From: Flavobacteriaceae bacterium
Lineage (GTDB): Bacteria; Bacteroidota; Bacteroidia; Flavobacteriales; Flavobacteriaceae
Direction of reading: 5' to 3'
Assembly (NCBI GenBank): GCA_002702385.1
Contig: NZZF01000038.1
Location: 1-5,533 of the forward strand
Length of the DNA stretch: 5,533 bases
The position numbers were made by a program, and so were the translations under genes. Each line of letters opens with the position of its first letter. The stretch's first letter is position 1. The notes beneath the pieces were generated by a model. It did no database searches, was not told the origin of the DNA, and saw only the letters and a program-made list of their open reading frames with translations. This document shows, one piece after another, positions 1 through 4,359 of the stretch.

Positions 1-255
1 GAAATTAATTTACCAAAGAAAACATTAAATAAGTATCATATTATTGCTGGTGCATTCAGATTACAATCTAATGCTGAGAATTTAATTAAAACTTTGACCC
101 AAAAAGGATACAACCCATCTAAACTCCCACTAAATGATAAAGGGTTAACACCTGTATCTTTTGATAATTTTTCTAACCGAAAAGATGCTGTAGTTGCATT
201 AAGAAAATTTCAAAAATCCGATAATAAGGATGCTTGGATTTTTGAGATAGAATAA
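1..255 (+). CDS. C-terminal part of a SPOR-domain protein (5' end outside window)
   Basis: Frame 1 is open from the first base to TAA at 253-255 and gives the last 84 residues of a protein. Residues about 11-83 read as a SPOR domain: it opens with YHIIAGAF, continues with a helix (NAENLIKTLTQKGY), then LTPVSFDNFSNRKDAVVAL, and ends DAWIFEIE. SPOR domains bind denuded peptidoglycan glycans, usually at the division site, so the whole protein is probably an envelope protein. In Flavobacteriia, SPOR proteins with an N-terminal HU-CCDC81 region often lie just upstream of an acyl-CoA thioesterase gene, as here; assignment to that subtype is inference because the N-terminus is missing. Four bases separate it from the thioesterase start, which suggests co-transcription. 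Confidence 0.85.
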   Translation, partial: EINLPKKTLNKYHIIAGAFRLQSNAENLIKTLTQKGYNPSKLPLNDKGLTPVSFDNFSNRKDAVVALRKFQKSDNKDAWIFEIE

Positions 256-259
256 AATT

Positions 260-769
260 ATGAAAGCTAAATTTCCGGAAGATTCAAAAACAATCCAAAC
301 TGATGTTGTTTTACCTGCTGACACTAATAGTTTAGATAATTTATTTGGAGGAGAGCTTTTAGCCAGAATGGATAAAGTTGCTAGTATTGCTGCTATCAAG
401 CACTCTGAAAATGTAGTAGTAACTGCATCTATCAATAATGTTTCTTTCGGTGAGCCTGTTCCAAACGGAAGTATACTTACAATAGAAGCTAAAGTTTCTA
501 GAGCCTTCAATACTTCAATGGAAGTTTTTATTGATGTTTGGAAACAAAACAAAACTCATCCTCAAAAATTTAAAGTAAATGAGGCTATCTATACTTTTGT
601 TGCAGTTAATAAAAGAGGAAAACCAATAAGAGTCCCAGAATTAATTCCTCAAACTGATCTTGAGAAAAAAAGATATGATGCTGCGTTAAGAAGAAGACAA
701 TTAAGTTTGGTCTTGGCTGGCAAAATGAAGCCAAAAGATGCAAGTGAACTAAAAGCAATTTTTGAATAG
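260..769 (+). CDS. Hotdog-fold acyl-CoA thioesterase (YciA/ACOT-like)
   Basis: A 169-residue protein with the single hotdog domain of YciA/ACOT-type acyl-CoA hydrolases, which split acyl-CoA into free acid and CoA in the cytoplasm. The diagnostic stretch is at residues 21-38: DTN (21-23), LFGGELLARMD (28-38). In the family the Asn and the Asp following the central helix (here N23 and D38) are the catalytic or near-catalytic residues. The strand NVVVTASINNVSF (51-63) and the IEAKVSRAF segment (75-83) fit the antiparallel sheet. The C-terminus after about residue 125 is a basic, charged tail (EKKRYDAALRRRQL) usual in flavobacterial members. The ATG at 260 lies four bases after the SPOR gene stop. 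Acyl chain preference cannot be read from the sequence. Confidence 0.9.
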   Translation: MKAKFPEDSKTIQTDVVLPADTNSLDNLFGGELLARMDKVASIAAIKHSENVVVTASINNVSFGEPVPNGSILTIEAKVSRAFNTSMEVFIDVWKQNKTHPQKFKVNEAIYTFVAVNKRGKPIRVPELIPQTDLEKKRYDAALRRRQLSLVLAGKMKPKDASELKAIFE

Positions 770-771
770 TT

Positions 772-1680
772 TTGAAAATTAATTTCTTTTCTATCCTATT
801 TCTTGTTTTATCATTGACAGGTTTTTCTCAGTCTTCAAGTTCCTATACATTAAAAGTTTTAGGGGTTGCACAAGATGGAGGAGTCCCACACTTAGGTTGT
901 GAAAAAAAATGTTGTACAAACATTTTAAATCCAAGATATGTTTCCTCAATAATGGTTCTTAATGACTATAATCAAGACTCTTATCTTTTTGATGCATCAC
1001 CAAATATTTCTGAACAATTGAGTTTTATGAAGAATAAAATATCAACTCATTTAAAGGGTGTTTTTTTAACTCACGCTCACATAGGCCATTATACAGGGCT
1101 TATGTTTTTTGGTCGTGAAGCAATGAATTCAAAGTCTATAAATGTCTATGCAATGCCCAGAATGAAAAAGTTTTTGGAAACAAATGGTCCCTGGAGTCAA
1201 CTTGTTGATTTAAAAAATATAAATCTAACACAGCTTCATAATAAATCTATTTTTTCTTTAGATGAAGAACTTAAAGTTACTCCATTTGAAGTCCCCCACA
1301 GAGATGAGTTTTCGGAAACTGTAGGATACCTAATAAAAGGCCCATTAAAGTCGGCTTTATATATTCCTGATATTGATAAATGGTATAAGTGGGAAACATC
1401 AATTATTGATAAAATCAAAGAAGTTGACTATGCGTTAATTGATGCAACGTTTTATGATGAAAAGGAAATCAATTATAGGGATATATCAGAGATACCTCAT
1501 CCTTTTGTAATTGAAAGTATGGAGCTATTTAAACATTTAGACAAAAAAGAAAGAAGCAAAATATATTTTATTCATTTGAATCATACCAACCCATTACTAA
1601 ATTCAAGCTCAGAAGAATTTAGAAATGTTATGTCTAAAGGATATAATGTAGCAAATGAAGGTCTTGAGCTAAAGCTTTAG
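772..1680 (+). CDS. Exported MBL-fold hydrolase, PqqB-like
   Basis: A 302-residue protein. A lipid-free signal peptide (residues 1-20, ending GFSQ) predicts export to the periplasm. The mature part resembles PqqB in the metallo-beta-lactamase superfamily: LGVAQDGGVPHLGC (30-43) followed by Cys47-Cys48; the metal motif THAHIGHYTGL (100-110); VPHRDE (174-179); YIPDID (197-202); DATFYDE (224-230); and IHLNHTNPLL (267-276), which matches the PqqB tail pattern. The usual HxHxDH is H101-A-H103-I-G-H106, so the Asp is replaced by Gly. The start must be TTG at 772: an in-frame TGA lies just upstream at 763-765, the first in-frame ATG is after the signal peptide, and the TTG is two bases past the thioesterase stop, suggesting coupled translation. 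No pqqA, C, D or E gene is nearby, so a role in PQQ synthesis is unlikely. The substrate is unknown. Confidence 0.85.
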   Translation: MKINFFSILFLVLSLTGFSQSSSSYTLKVLGVAQDGGVPHLGCEKKCCTNILNPRYVSSIMVLNDYNQDSYLFDASPNISEQLSFMKNKISTHLKGVFLTHAHIGHYTGLMFFGREAMNSKSINVYAMPRMKKFLETNGPWSQLVDLKNINLTQLHNKSIFSLDEELKVTPFEVPHRDEFSETVGYLIKGPLKSALYIPDIDKWYKWETSIIDKIKEVDYALIDATFYDEKEINYRDISEIPHPFVIESMELFKHLDKKERSKIYFIHLNHTNPLLNSSSEEFRNVMSKGYNVANEGLELKL

Positions 1681-1868
1681 ACTTCGCAAACCATATCCTC
1701 CCCACAGCATTGAGGAGATTTAATTTTTCCAAGACAACTTGGGCATTTACTAATTTGAACGCTTGACCCGTCATCTAAAACTAAATGGTCATTAACAAGT
1801 GGAGTGTCGCATTTTCCACAGGTTGCGTTTACTGACATTCCGCATTTGTCACATTCATAAGTATGCAT
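1677..1868 (-). CDS. Small cysteine-rich zinc-ribbon-like protein
   Basis: A 63-residue cytoplasmic protein with nine cysteines: C6-x2-C9, C17-x2-C20, C42-x2-C45, C54-C55 and C61. The first four fit one zinc knuckle. The last five (CPSC, then QCCGEDMVC) can form a second site; the CCGxxM element recalls the metal-binding end of desulforedoxin-type sites. A charged linker (LVLDDGSSVQISK) separates the two halves. No signal peptide or other domain is present. Similar short proteins occur in marine flavobacteria from memory, without known function. Its stop codon overlaps that of the PqqB-like gene (TTAG at 1677-1680 carries both stops), and its start is only 33 bases from a divergent gene. Nucleic-acid binding, metal handling or a protein-protein role are all possible. 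Confidence 0.8.
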   Translation of the reverse strand: MHTYECDKCGMSVNATCGKCDTPLVNDHLVLDDGSSVQISKCPSCLGKIKSPQCCGEDMVCEV

Positions 1869-1879
1869 ATTAATGGTAT

Positions 1880-1887
1880 TAAATTTG
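1880..1887 (+). promoter_or_regulatory. Possible Bacteroidota -7 element (TAAATTTG)
   Basis: The 33-base divergent gap 1869-1901 contains TAAATTTG, an exact match to the TAnnTTTG -7 consensus of Bacteroidota promoters, 14 bases before the ATG at 1902. It would give a leader of roughly ten bases. No good TTTG/TTG -33 element lies at the normal distance (the nearest, TTTG at 1845-1848, is about 31 bases upstream), so this is only a half promoter and could be chance in AT-rich DNA. Confidence 0.3.
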
Positions 1888-1901
1888 TTTAGATTAAATA
1901 T

Positions 1902-2234
1902 ATGAAGAAAATTTTTATAATACTTTTCACATTATTTGTTAATCAATTATGTTCTCAAAAAATTTATTCGGTTGATTACTCTTACCAAGCTGATTTTAAA
2001 GTTTTTGTTGTTGAATATCCATACCAAGCGGATTTAAAAATTTATAAAGTCGATTATGATTATAAAGCAAAAGGTAATTCAGGATTATGGTTTTTTGTAA
2101 AAAATCAATATAAAGCGGATAAAAAAATTTTTTACACTGATTATGGATACCAAGCTGACTTAAAGATTTATTTTGTAAAATATAATTATCAAGCTGGGTG
2201 GAACAAAAGTTCAAAAAAACATCTACTATATTAG
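1902..2234 (+). CDS. Exported 13-residue-repeat protein (DUF6150-like)
   Basis: A 110-residue protein. Residues 1-19 are a signal peptide (MKKIFIILFTLF..., ending LCSQ). The rest is almost entirely six repeats with a 13-residue period starting at V24, V37, V50, V66, T79 and V92. The repeat consensus is V-D-Y-x-Y-Q-A-D-L-K-I-Y-x; the third copy has three extra residues (around GNSGLW, 58-63). The regular alternation of Tyr/Val/Ile with charged residues suggests a beta-hairpin stack or small propeller-like fold with aromatic ladders. The pattern fits the Bacteroidota family DUF6150 as I remember it; function is unknown. Cys17 is in the signal peptide but does not form a good lipobox. The stop overlaps the stop of the convergent barrel gene by four bases (2231-2234). 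Confidence 0.8.
   Translation: MKKIFIILFTLFVNQLCSQKIYSVDYSYQADFKVFVVEYPYQADLKIYKVDYDYKAKGNSGLWFFVKNQYKADKKIFYTDYGYQADLKIYFVKYNYQAGWNKSSKKHLLY
1971..2213 (+). repeat. Six in-frame 39-base tandem repeats
   Basis: This is the DNA of the six protein repeats in the preceding gene. The best conserved core is TACCAAGC(T/G)GA(T/C)TT, seen near 1983, 2022 and 2148; the other copies have diverged (AAAGC or TCAAGC instead of CCAAGC). Period is 39 bases except for a 9-base insertion in copy three. Synonymous differences between copies show that the repeat is old rather than a recent expansion. Confidence 0.8.
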
Positions 2235-2878
2235 AATCTCTTACCAATTCCAAAGCCACCTCGAATGGACGCTTCAGGTCGTAATGAGGTTACATTTCTT
2301 CCTGGCATTGACTCACCTTCGTTATTAGTCAAATATCTTCCAACACCAAAATTTATCTCAAAAGTCCAACCCTTTTTATTAACCCATTTTTGACCTATAC
2401 CTGCACCTAAAGCGATGTTAAAACTCTTTTCTTCTTCAACAGTCCAGTAGTCAATACCTGGTTGATCTGGATTAGGATTAAAATTATAATACTCTACATC
2501 ATATCTCATGGATGAAAACTTTGAAAAAACTTCAGCAAAAAATCCTGCCCCCCCAAAGTCTTTTTTATTAAAAAAATAGAATCTGTAAAAGGGTGTTATT
2601 GAAAATAAGTCAGCCCAATTAACAGATGAATTATCGTCTGATAAATTTATATAAACACTCGCTCCGTAAGATGAGTAAGGATCTTTAATTTTTTCATATG
2701 TTATATCAAAAGAGGTATTGGCAATTAGGTCCAATAAATCAACTTTTAATTCATTAGAACCTAACTCATTGAAAAGTTCATTTATTTGATTATCATTTTT
2801 AACTACTTCAACTTTTTGTACAGTTTGAGCGTTTATGTAAATAGTAGCGCTTAAAAAAAGTAAAAAGAATTTTTTCAT
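2231..2878 (-). CDS. Outer-membrane beta-barrel protein
   Basis: A 215-residue protein. Residues 1-18 are a signal peptide (ending INAQ). The first strand after a short charged region is ELKVDLLDLIANTSFDITYEKI-like (43-64), the usual first hairpin of small Bacteroidota outer-membrane barrels (DUF3575-type), followed by alternating aromatic strands such as TPFYRFYFF (95-103), GGAGFFAEVFSKF (109-121), FNIALGAGIGQKW and FEINFGVGRYL. The protein ends GGFGIGKRF with a C-terminal Phe, the signal used for barrel assembly by the BAM complex. The size fits an eight-stranded barrel. It is the last gene of a minus-strand group, eight bases after a small lipoprotein gene, so it is probably co-expressed with both lipoproteins. 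It contains a run of seven G that could slip. Function is unknown; a structural or adhesion role is as likely as transport. Confidence 0.85.
   Translation of the reverse strand: MKKFFLLFLSATIYINAQTVQKVEVVKNDNQINELFNELGSNELKVDLLDLIANTSFDITYEKIKDPYSSYGASVYINLSDDNSSVNWADLFSITPFYRFYFFNKKDFGGAGFFAEVFSKFSSMRYDVEYYNFNPNPDQPGIDYWTVEEEKSFNIALGAGIGQKWVNKKGWTFEINFGVGRYLTNNEGESMPGRNVTSLRPEASIRGGFGIGKRF
2548..2554 (-). repeat. G7 homopolymer in the barrel gene
   Basis: Seven consecutive G on the coding strand (C on plus) encode G109, G110 and the first base of A111. This is the longest G/C run noticed in an AT-rich window. Loss of one G shifts the frame and meets TGA about 13 codons later, which would truncate the barrel at mid-length. 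Confidence 0.75.
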
Positions 2879-2886
2879 AAGTATAT

Positions 2887-3105
2887 TTATTCTAAACAGT
2901 ACTCCTGCCCAACACTAAATGATTCGTATGTTTCTTTTGTGACTTCAGCCTGACCTCCCCCTTCACTGTTATTGTTATTGTTATTTCCTCTTGTTAGGGT
3001 AAAAAAATACTTTCCATCTCTTTCATATTTATCTACTATATCACCGCAATCATTTGAGTCACATGAAATAAAAACTAAAAAAAAGAGCAAAATAATTTTT
3101 TTCAT
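2887..3105 (-). CDS. Small lipoprotein, copy B of a tandem pair
   Basis: A 72-residue lipoprotein. The signal peptide ends in the lipobox FISC with C15 as the lipidated residue. The mature part has one CG dipeptide (C20) and one YC near the end (C70), which could form a disulfide in the periplasm. It aligns along its whole length with the gene just upstream: Cys-Gly, I-V-x-K-Y, G-x-Y-F-F, A-E-V-x-K-E-T-Y-x2-F-x2-G-x-E-Y-C. Between the halves it carries six Asn (41-46). The start is four bases after the stop of copy A and its stop is eight bases before the barrel gene, so the three genes look like one operon. I do not know the family; the pattern of short strands suggests a small all-beta domain. 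Function is unknown. Confidence 0.8.
   Translation of the reverse strand: MKKIILLFFLVFISCDSNDCGDIVDKYERDGKYFFTLTRGNNNNNNSEGGGQAEVTKETYESFSVGQEYCLE
2968..2985 (-). repeat. (AATAAC)3 microsatellite coding six Asn
   Basis: Three perfect copies of AATAAC on the coding strand encode N41-N46 of the lipoprotein, in a loop where the paralogue has a different, acidic sequence. Because the unit is two codons, copy-number changes would lengthen or shorten the loop without a frameshift. Confidence 0.85.
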
Positions 3106-3109
3106 TTCG

Positions 3110-3340
3110 CTAATCTACACAATATTCATCACCTATATCAAATGCATCATATGTTTCTTTTGAAACCTCAGCATCTCCAAGAATATCATCTGATTCACTA
3201 TCTCCACCAAATGCTTTCATTGCAAAAAAATACTCTCCATTTGATATGTACTTTCGAACTATTTTTCCACAACTTTTATCTTGGCCACAAGAAAAAATGA
3301 ATAATAAAATAAGACTAAGGAAAAGACTATTGGCTTTCAT
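3110..3340 (-). CDS. Small lipoprotein, copy A of a tandem pair
   Basis: A 76-residue lipoprotein, first gene of the minus-strand group. The signal peptide (MKANSLFLSLILLFIFS) ends in a lipobox with C18. The mature part carries C24 (SCGKIVRKY) and C74 (GDEYCVD); the spacing C24 to C74 is 50 residues, exactly as C20 to C70 in copy B, which supports a conserved disulfide. The central loop is acidic (GGDSESDDILGD, 45-56), unlike the Asn-rich loop of copy B. Conserved block: AEVSKETYDAFDIGDEYC (57-74). The motif string recalls small beta-barrel domains such as DUF7489, but that is an impression, not a match. The pair probably arose by tandem duplication followed by divergence of loop and signal peptide. 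Function is unknown; proximity to a barrel gene suggests an envelope complex. Confidence 0.8.
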   Translation of the reverse strand: MKANSLFLSLILLFIFSCGQDKSCGKIVRKYISNGEYFFAMKAFGGDSESDDILGDAEVSKETYDAFDIGDEYCVD

Positions 3341-3361
3341 TTATAAAAGTTTAAATTTAAA
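3330..3361 (+). promoter_or_regulatory. Divergent promoter candidate with perfect palindrome
   Basis: The 38-base gap 3341-3378 separates the lipoprotein operon (minus) from the nuclease gene (plus). At 3350-3361 it holds the perfect 12-base palindrome TTTAAATTTAAA, whose core TAAATTTA (3352-3359) differs from the Bacteroidota -7 consensus TAnnTTTG by one base on both strands. On the plus strand a TTG at 3330-3332 lies 19 bases upstream, a normal -33/-7 spacing, giving a leader of about 15 bases for the nuclease. On the minus strand the nearest TTG is about 24 bases away, a poorer fit. AT-rich DNA makes chance matches common. Confidence 0.3.
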
Positions 3362-3378
3362 TAATATTTGCTTTTGTT

Positions 3379-4173
3379 TTGACCAACTTTCAAGATATCA
3401 ATAAAAAAAATTTACATAACAAGGATTCAAAAATATCATTTGATGTAGACAATCACTATTATTATGTGGAGGAAACTAAAATTACTTTTTCTGTTAGTGA
3501 GTTGATAAATAATTACTTTCCAAAGTTCGATACTGATCATTGGTCTAAAGTAAAAGCTATCGAATTCTTGCAAGAACTTGGAGAACCTTATGATGATGAC
3601 AATATTGAACAAAAGCAAAATGAAATTATAGATGAATGGGAAGCAAAAAGAAATGAAGCATCAGAAAAAGGATTGATTCTTCATGAAATAATTGAGAAGT
3701 TTTATAATCAAGAAAAAATTGATTCTATTCCTCACGAGTTTAATTACTTTAAGGAGTTCATCTCAAAGTATCCAAAGCTTAAGCCTTACAGAACAGAGTG
3801 GAGAATTTATAATGACGAATTAAGTTTAGCAGGAACTGTTGATATGGTTTATGAAAAAGAAAATGGTGAACTTTTTATTTTTGATTGGAAAAGAAGTACA
3901 AGACTTGTCAATGATGCAGGCTTATTAATGCTAAGTGATTTTAAGTATGCTTTCGATGAATTATCGCACGTAGCAGATAATAGTTTTAATAAGTATGCTC
4001 TGCAACAAAATTTATATAAGTATTTATTAGAGAAATATTATGGTAAAAAAATTAGTTCTATGAATCTTTTAGTTTTACACCCAAGATATCATACATATTT
4101 TCATCTAAAGATTCCAGAAATGAATAAAGAAACAGAATTTTTAGTTAGACAATCAATTGAAAAATCTCATTAA
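3379..4173 (+). CDS. PD-(D/E)XK nuclease, RecB/viral-exonuclease-like
   Basis: A 264-residue stand-alone nuclease of the PD-(D/E)XK fold. Visible motifs in order: VSELINNYFPKFDTDHW (39-55); a GLILHEIIEKFYN helix (98-110) with H102 and E106; LAGTVDMVY (150-158) with D155; LFIFDWKRS (165-173) with D169 and K171, the D-x-K metal and catalytic centre; and LQQNLYKYLLEKYYG (208-222), the QxxxY motif of RecB-family nucleases, followed by LLVLHP (230-235). All expected active-site residues are present. The arrangement, including the HxxIExFYN and LQxNLYxYxLExxYG segments, resembles lambda-exonuclease-like proteins of giant and algal viruses. The start is probably TTG at 3379: there is an in-frame TAA at 3358-3360 and no ATG before residue 156. 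No helicase or recombinase gene adjoins it. Likely a DNA exonuclease in repair or recombination; substrate is inferred only. Confidence 0.85.
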   Translation: MTNFQDINKKNLHNKDSKISFDVDNHYYYVEETKITFSVSELINNYFPKFDTDHWSKVKAIEFLQELGEPYDDDNIEQKQNEIIDEWEAKRNEASEKGLILHEIIEKFYNQEKIDSIPHEFNYFKEFISKYPKLKPYRTEWRIYNDELSLAGTVDMVYEKENGELFIFDWKRSTRLVNDAGLLMLSDFKYAFDELSHVADNSFNKYALQQNLYKYLLEKYYGKKISSMNLLVLHPRYHTYFHLKIPEMNKETEFLVRQSIEKSH

Positions 4174-4329
4174 AATTCTTGAAATTATTCCAATTAAAAT
4201 AACAACAATAATAAAGGTTAGAGCGAGTTCCAATAATAAAATAGCTAAAACGATTAAGCAAATACCTCTAATTATATTTTTAAAATTTTGAGGCAAGTAT
4301 CCAAAAAAATATTTGTCAAAGAAATTCAT
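4153..4329 (-). CDS. Putative 58-residue membrane peptide
   Basis: A minus-strand reading frame with ATG at 4327-4329 and TGA at 4153-4155. It encodes MNFFDKYFFGYLPQNF (1-16), then a basic turn (KNIIRG, 17-22), then a hydrophobic region at about 23-49 (ICLIVLAILLLELALT, then FIIVVILIGII), ending in a positively charged tail (SRILMRFFN). This is enough for one long or two short membrane helices; E34 lies in the middle. It fills most of the otherwise empty stretch 4174-4359 and overlaps the last 21 bases of the nuclease gene. It starts 30 bases from the divergent methyltransferase gene, like the other divergent pairs here. An amphipathic N-terminus, a basic turn and a coherent hydrophobic core argue for a real gene; shortness and lack of a recognised family argue for caution. 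Confidence 0.55.
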   Translation of the reverse strand: MNFFDKYFFGYLPQNFKNIIRGICLIVLAILLLELALTFIIVVILIGIISRILMRFFN

Positions 4330-4359
4330 GAGTTTTAACTAAATTACAATCCTAAAGTT
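4330..4359. promoter_or_regulatory. 30-base divergent spacer
   Basis: If the small membrane gene is real, both it and the methyltransferase must be transcribed from this short spacer or from inside each other. On the minus strand TAATTTAG (plus 4339-4346) matches the TAnnTTTG -7 consensus at all but one fixed position, but no -33 element is obvious. On the plus strand nothing better than a weak match (TAAATTAC, 4340-4347) is seen. No terminator-like hairpin was found here or in 4174-4329. Confidence 0.2.

Noticed and set aside
199..552. Open minus-strand frame of 117 codons opposite the thioesterase gene
   Set aside because: It is the antisense shadow of a clearly conserved hotdog enzyme, has no recognisable domain and spans the end of the SPOR gene as well.
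902..909. A8 tract in the PqqB-like gene as a slippage switch
   Set aside because: Runs of A are frequent in this AT-rich sequence, so this one carries little weight without strain data.
1236..1418. Minus-strand 60-codon frame inside the PqqB-like gene
   Set aside because: Antisense shadow of a conserved region (VPHRDE to YIPDID) with no features of its own.
772..1680. PQQ biosynthesis locus
   Set aside because: Only a PqqB-like protein is present, it is exported, and no pqqA, C, D or E is seen within the window.
1996..2259. Open minus-strand frame of 87 codons opposite the repeat protein
   Set aside because: Its apparent internal regularity is produced by the 39-base tandem repeats on the other strand; it also crosses the stop overlap into the barrel gene.
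2972..3163. Plus-strand frame of 63 codons with hydrophobic segments
   Set aside because: It lies antisense across both lipoprotein genes, whose paralogy proves the minus-strand reading; hydrophobicity comes from the antisense of Lys/Asn-rich codons.
3436..3618. Minus-strand 60-codon frame inside the nuclease gene
   Set aside because: Antisense shadow; no conserved motif and no plausible start context.
3379..4173. Cas4 or other CRISPR-associated nuclease
   Set aside because: The four-cysteine iron-sulfur cluster of Cas4 is absent (the protein has no cysteine), and no CRISPR repeats or cas genes are nearby.
4174..4359. Rho-independent terminator after the nuclease gene
   Set aside because: No GC-containing stem followed by a T run was found; the region is better explained by the small antisense membrane ORF.
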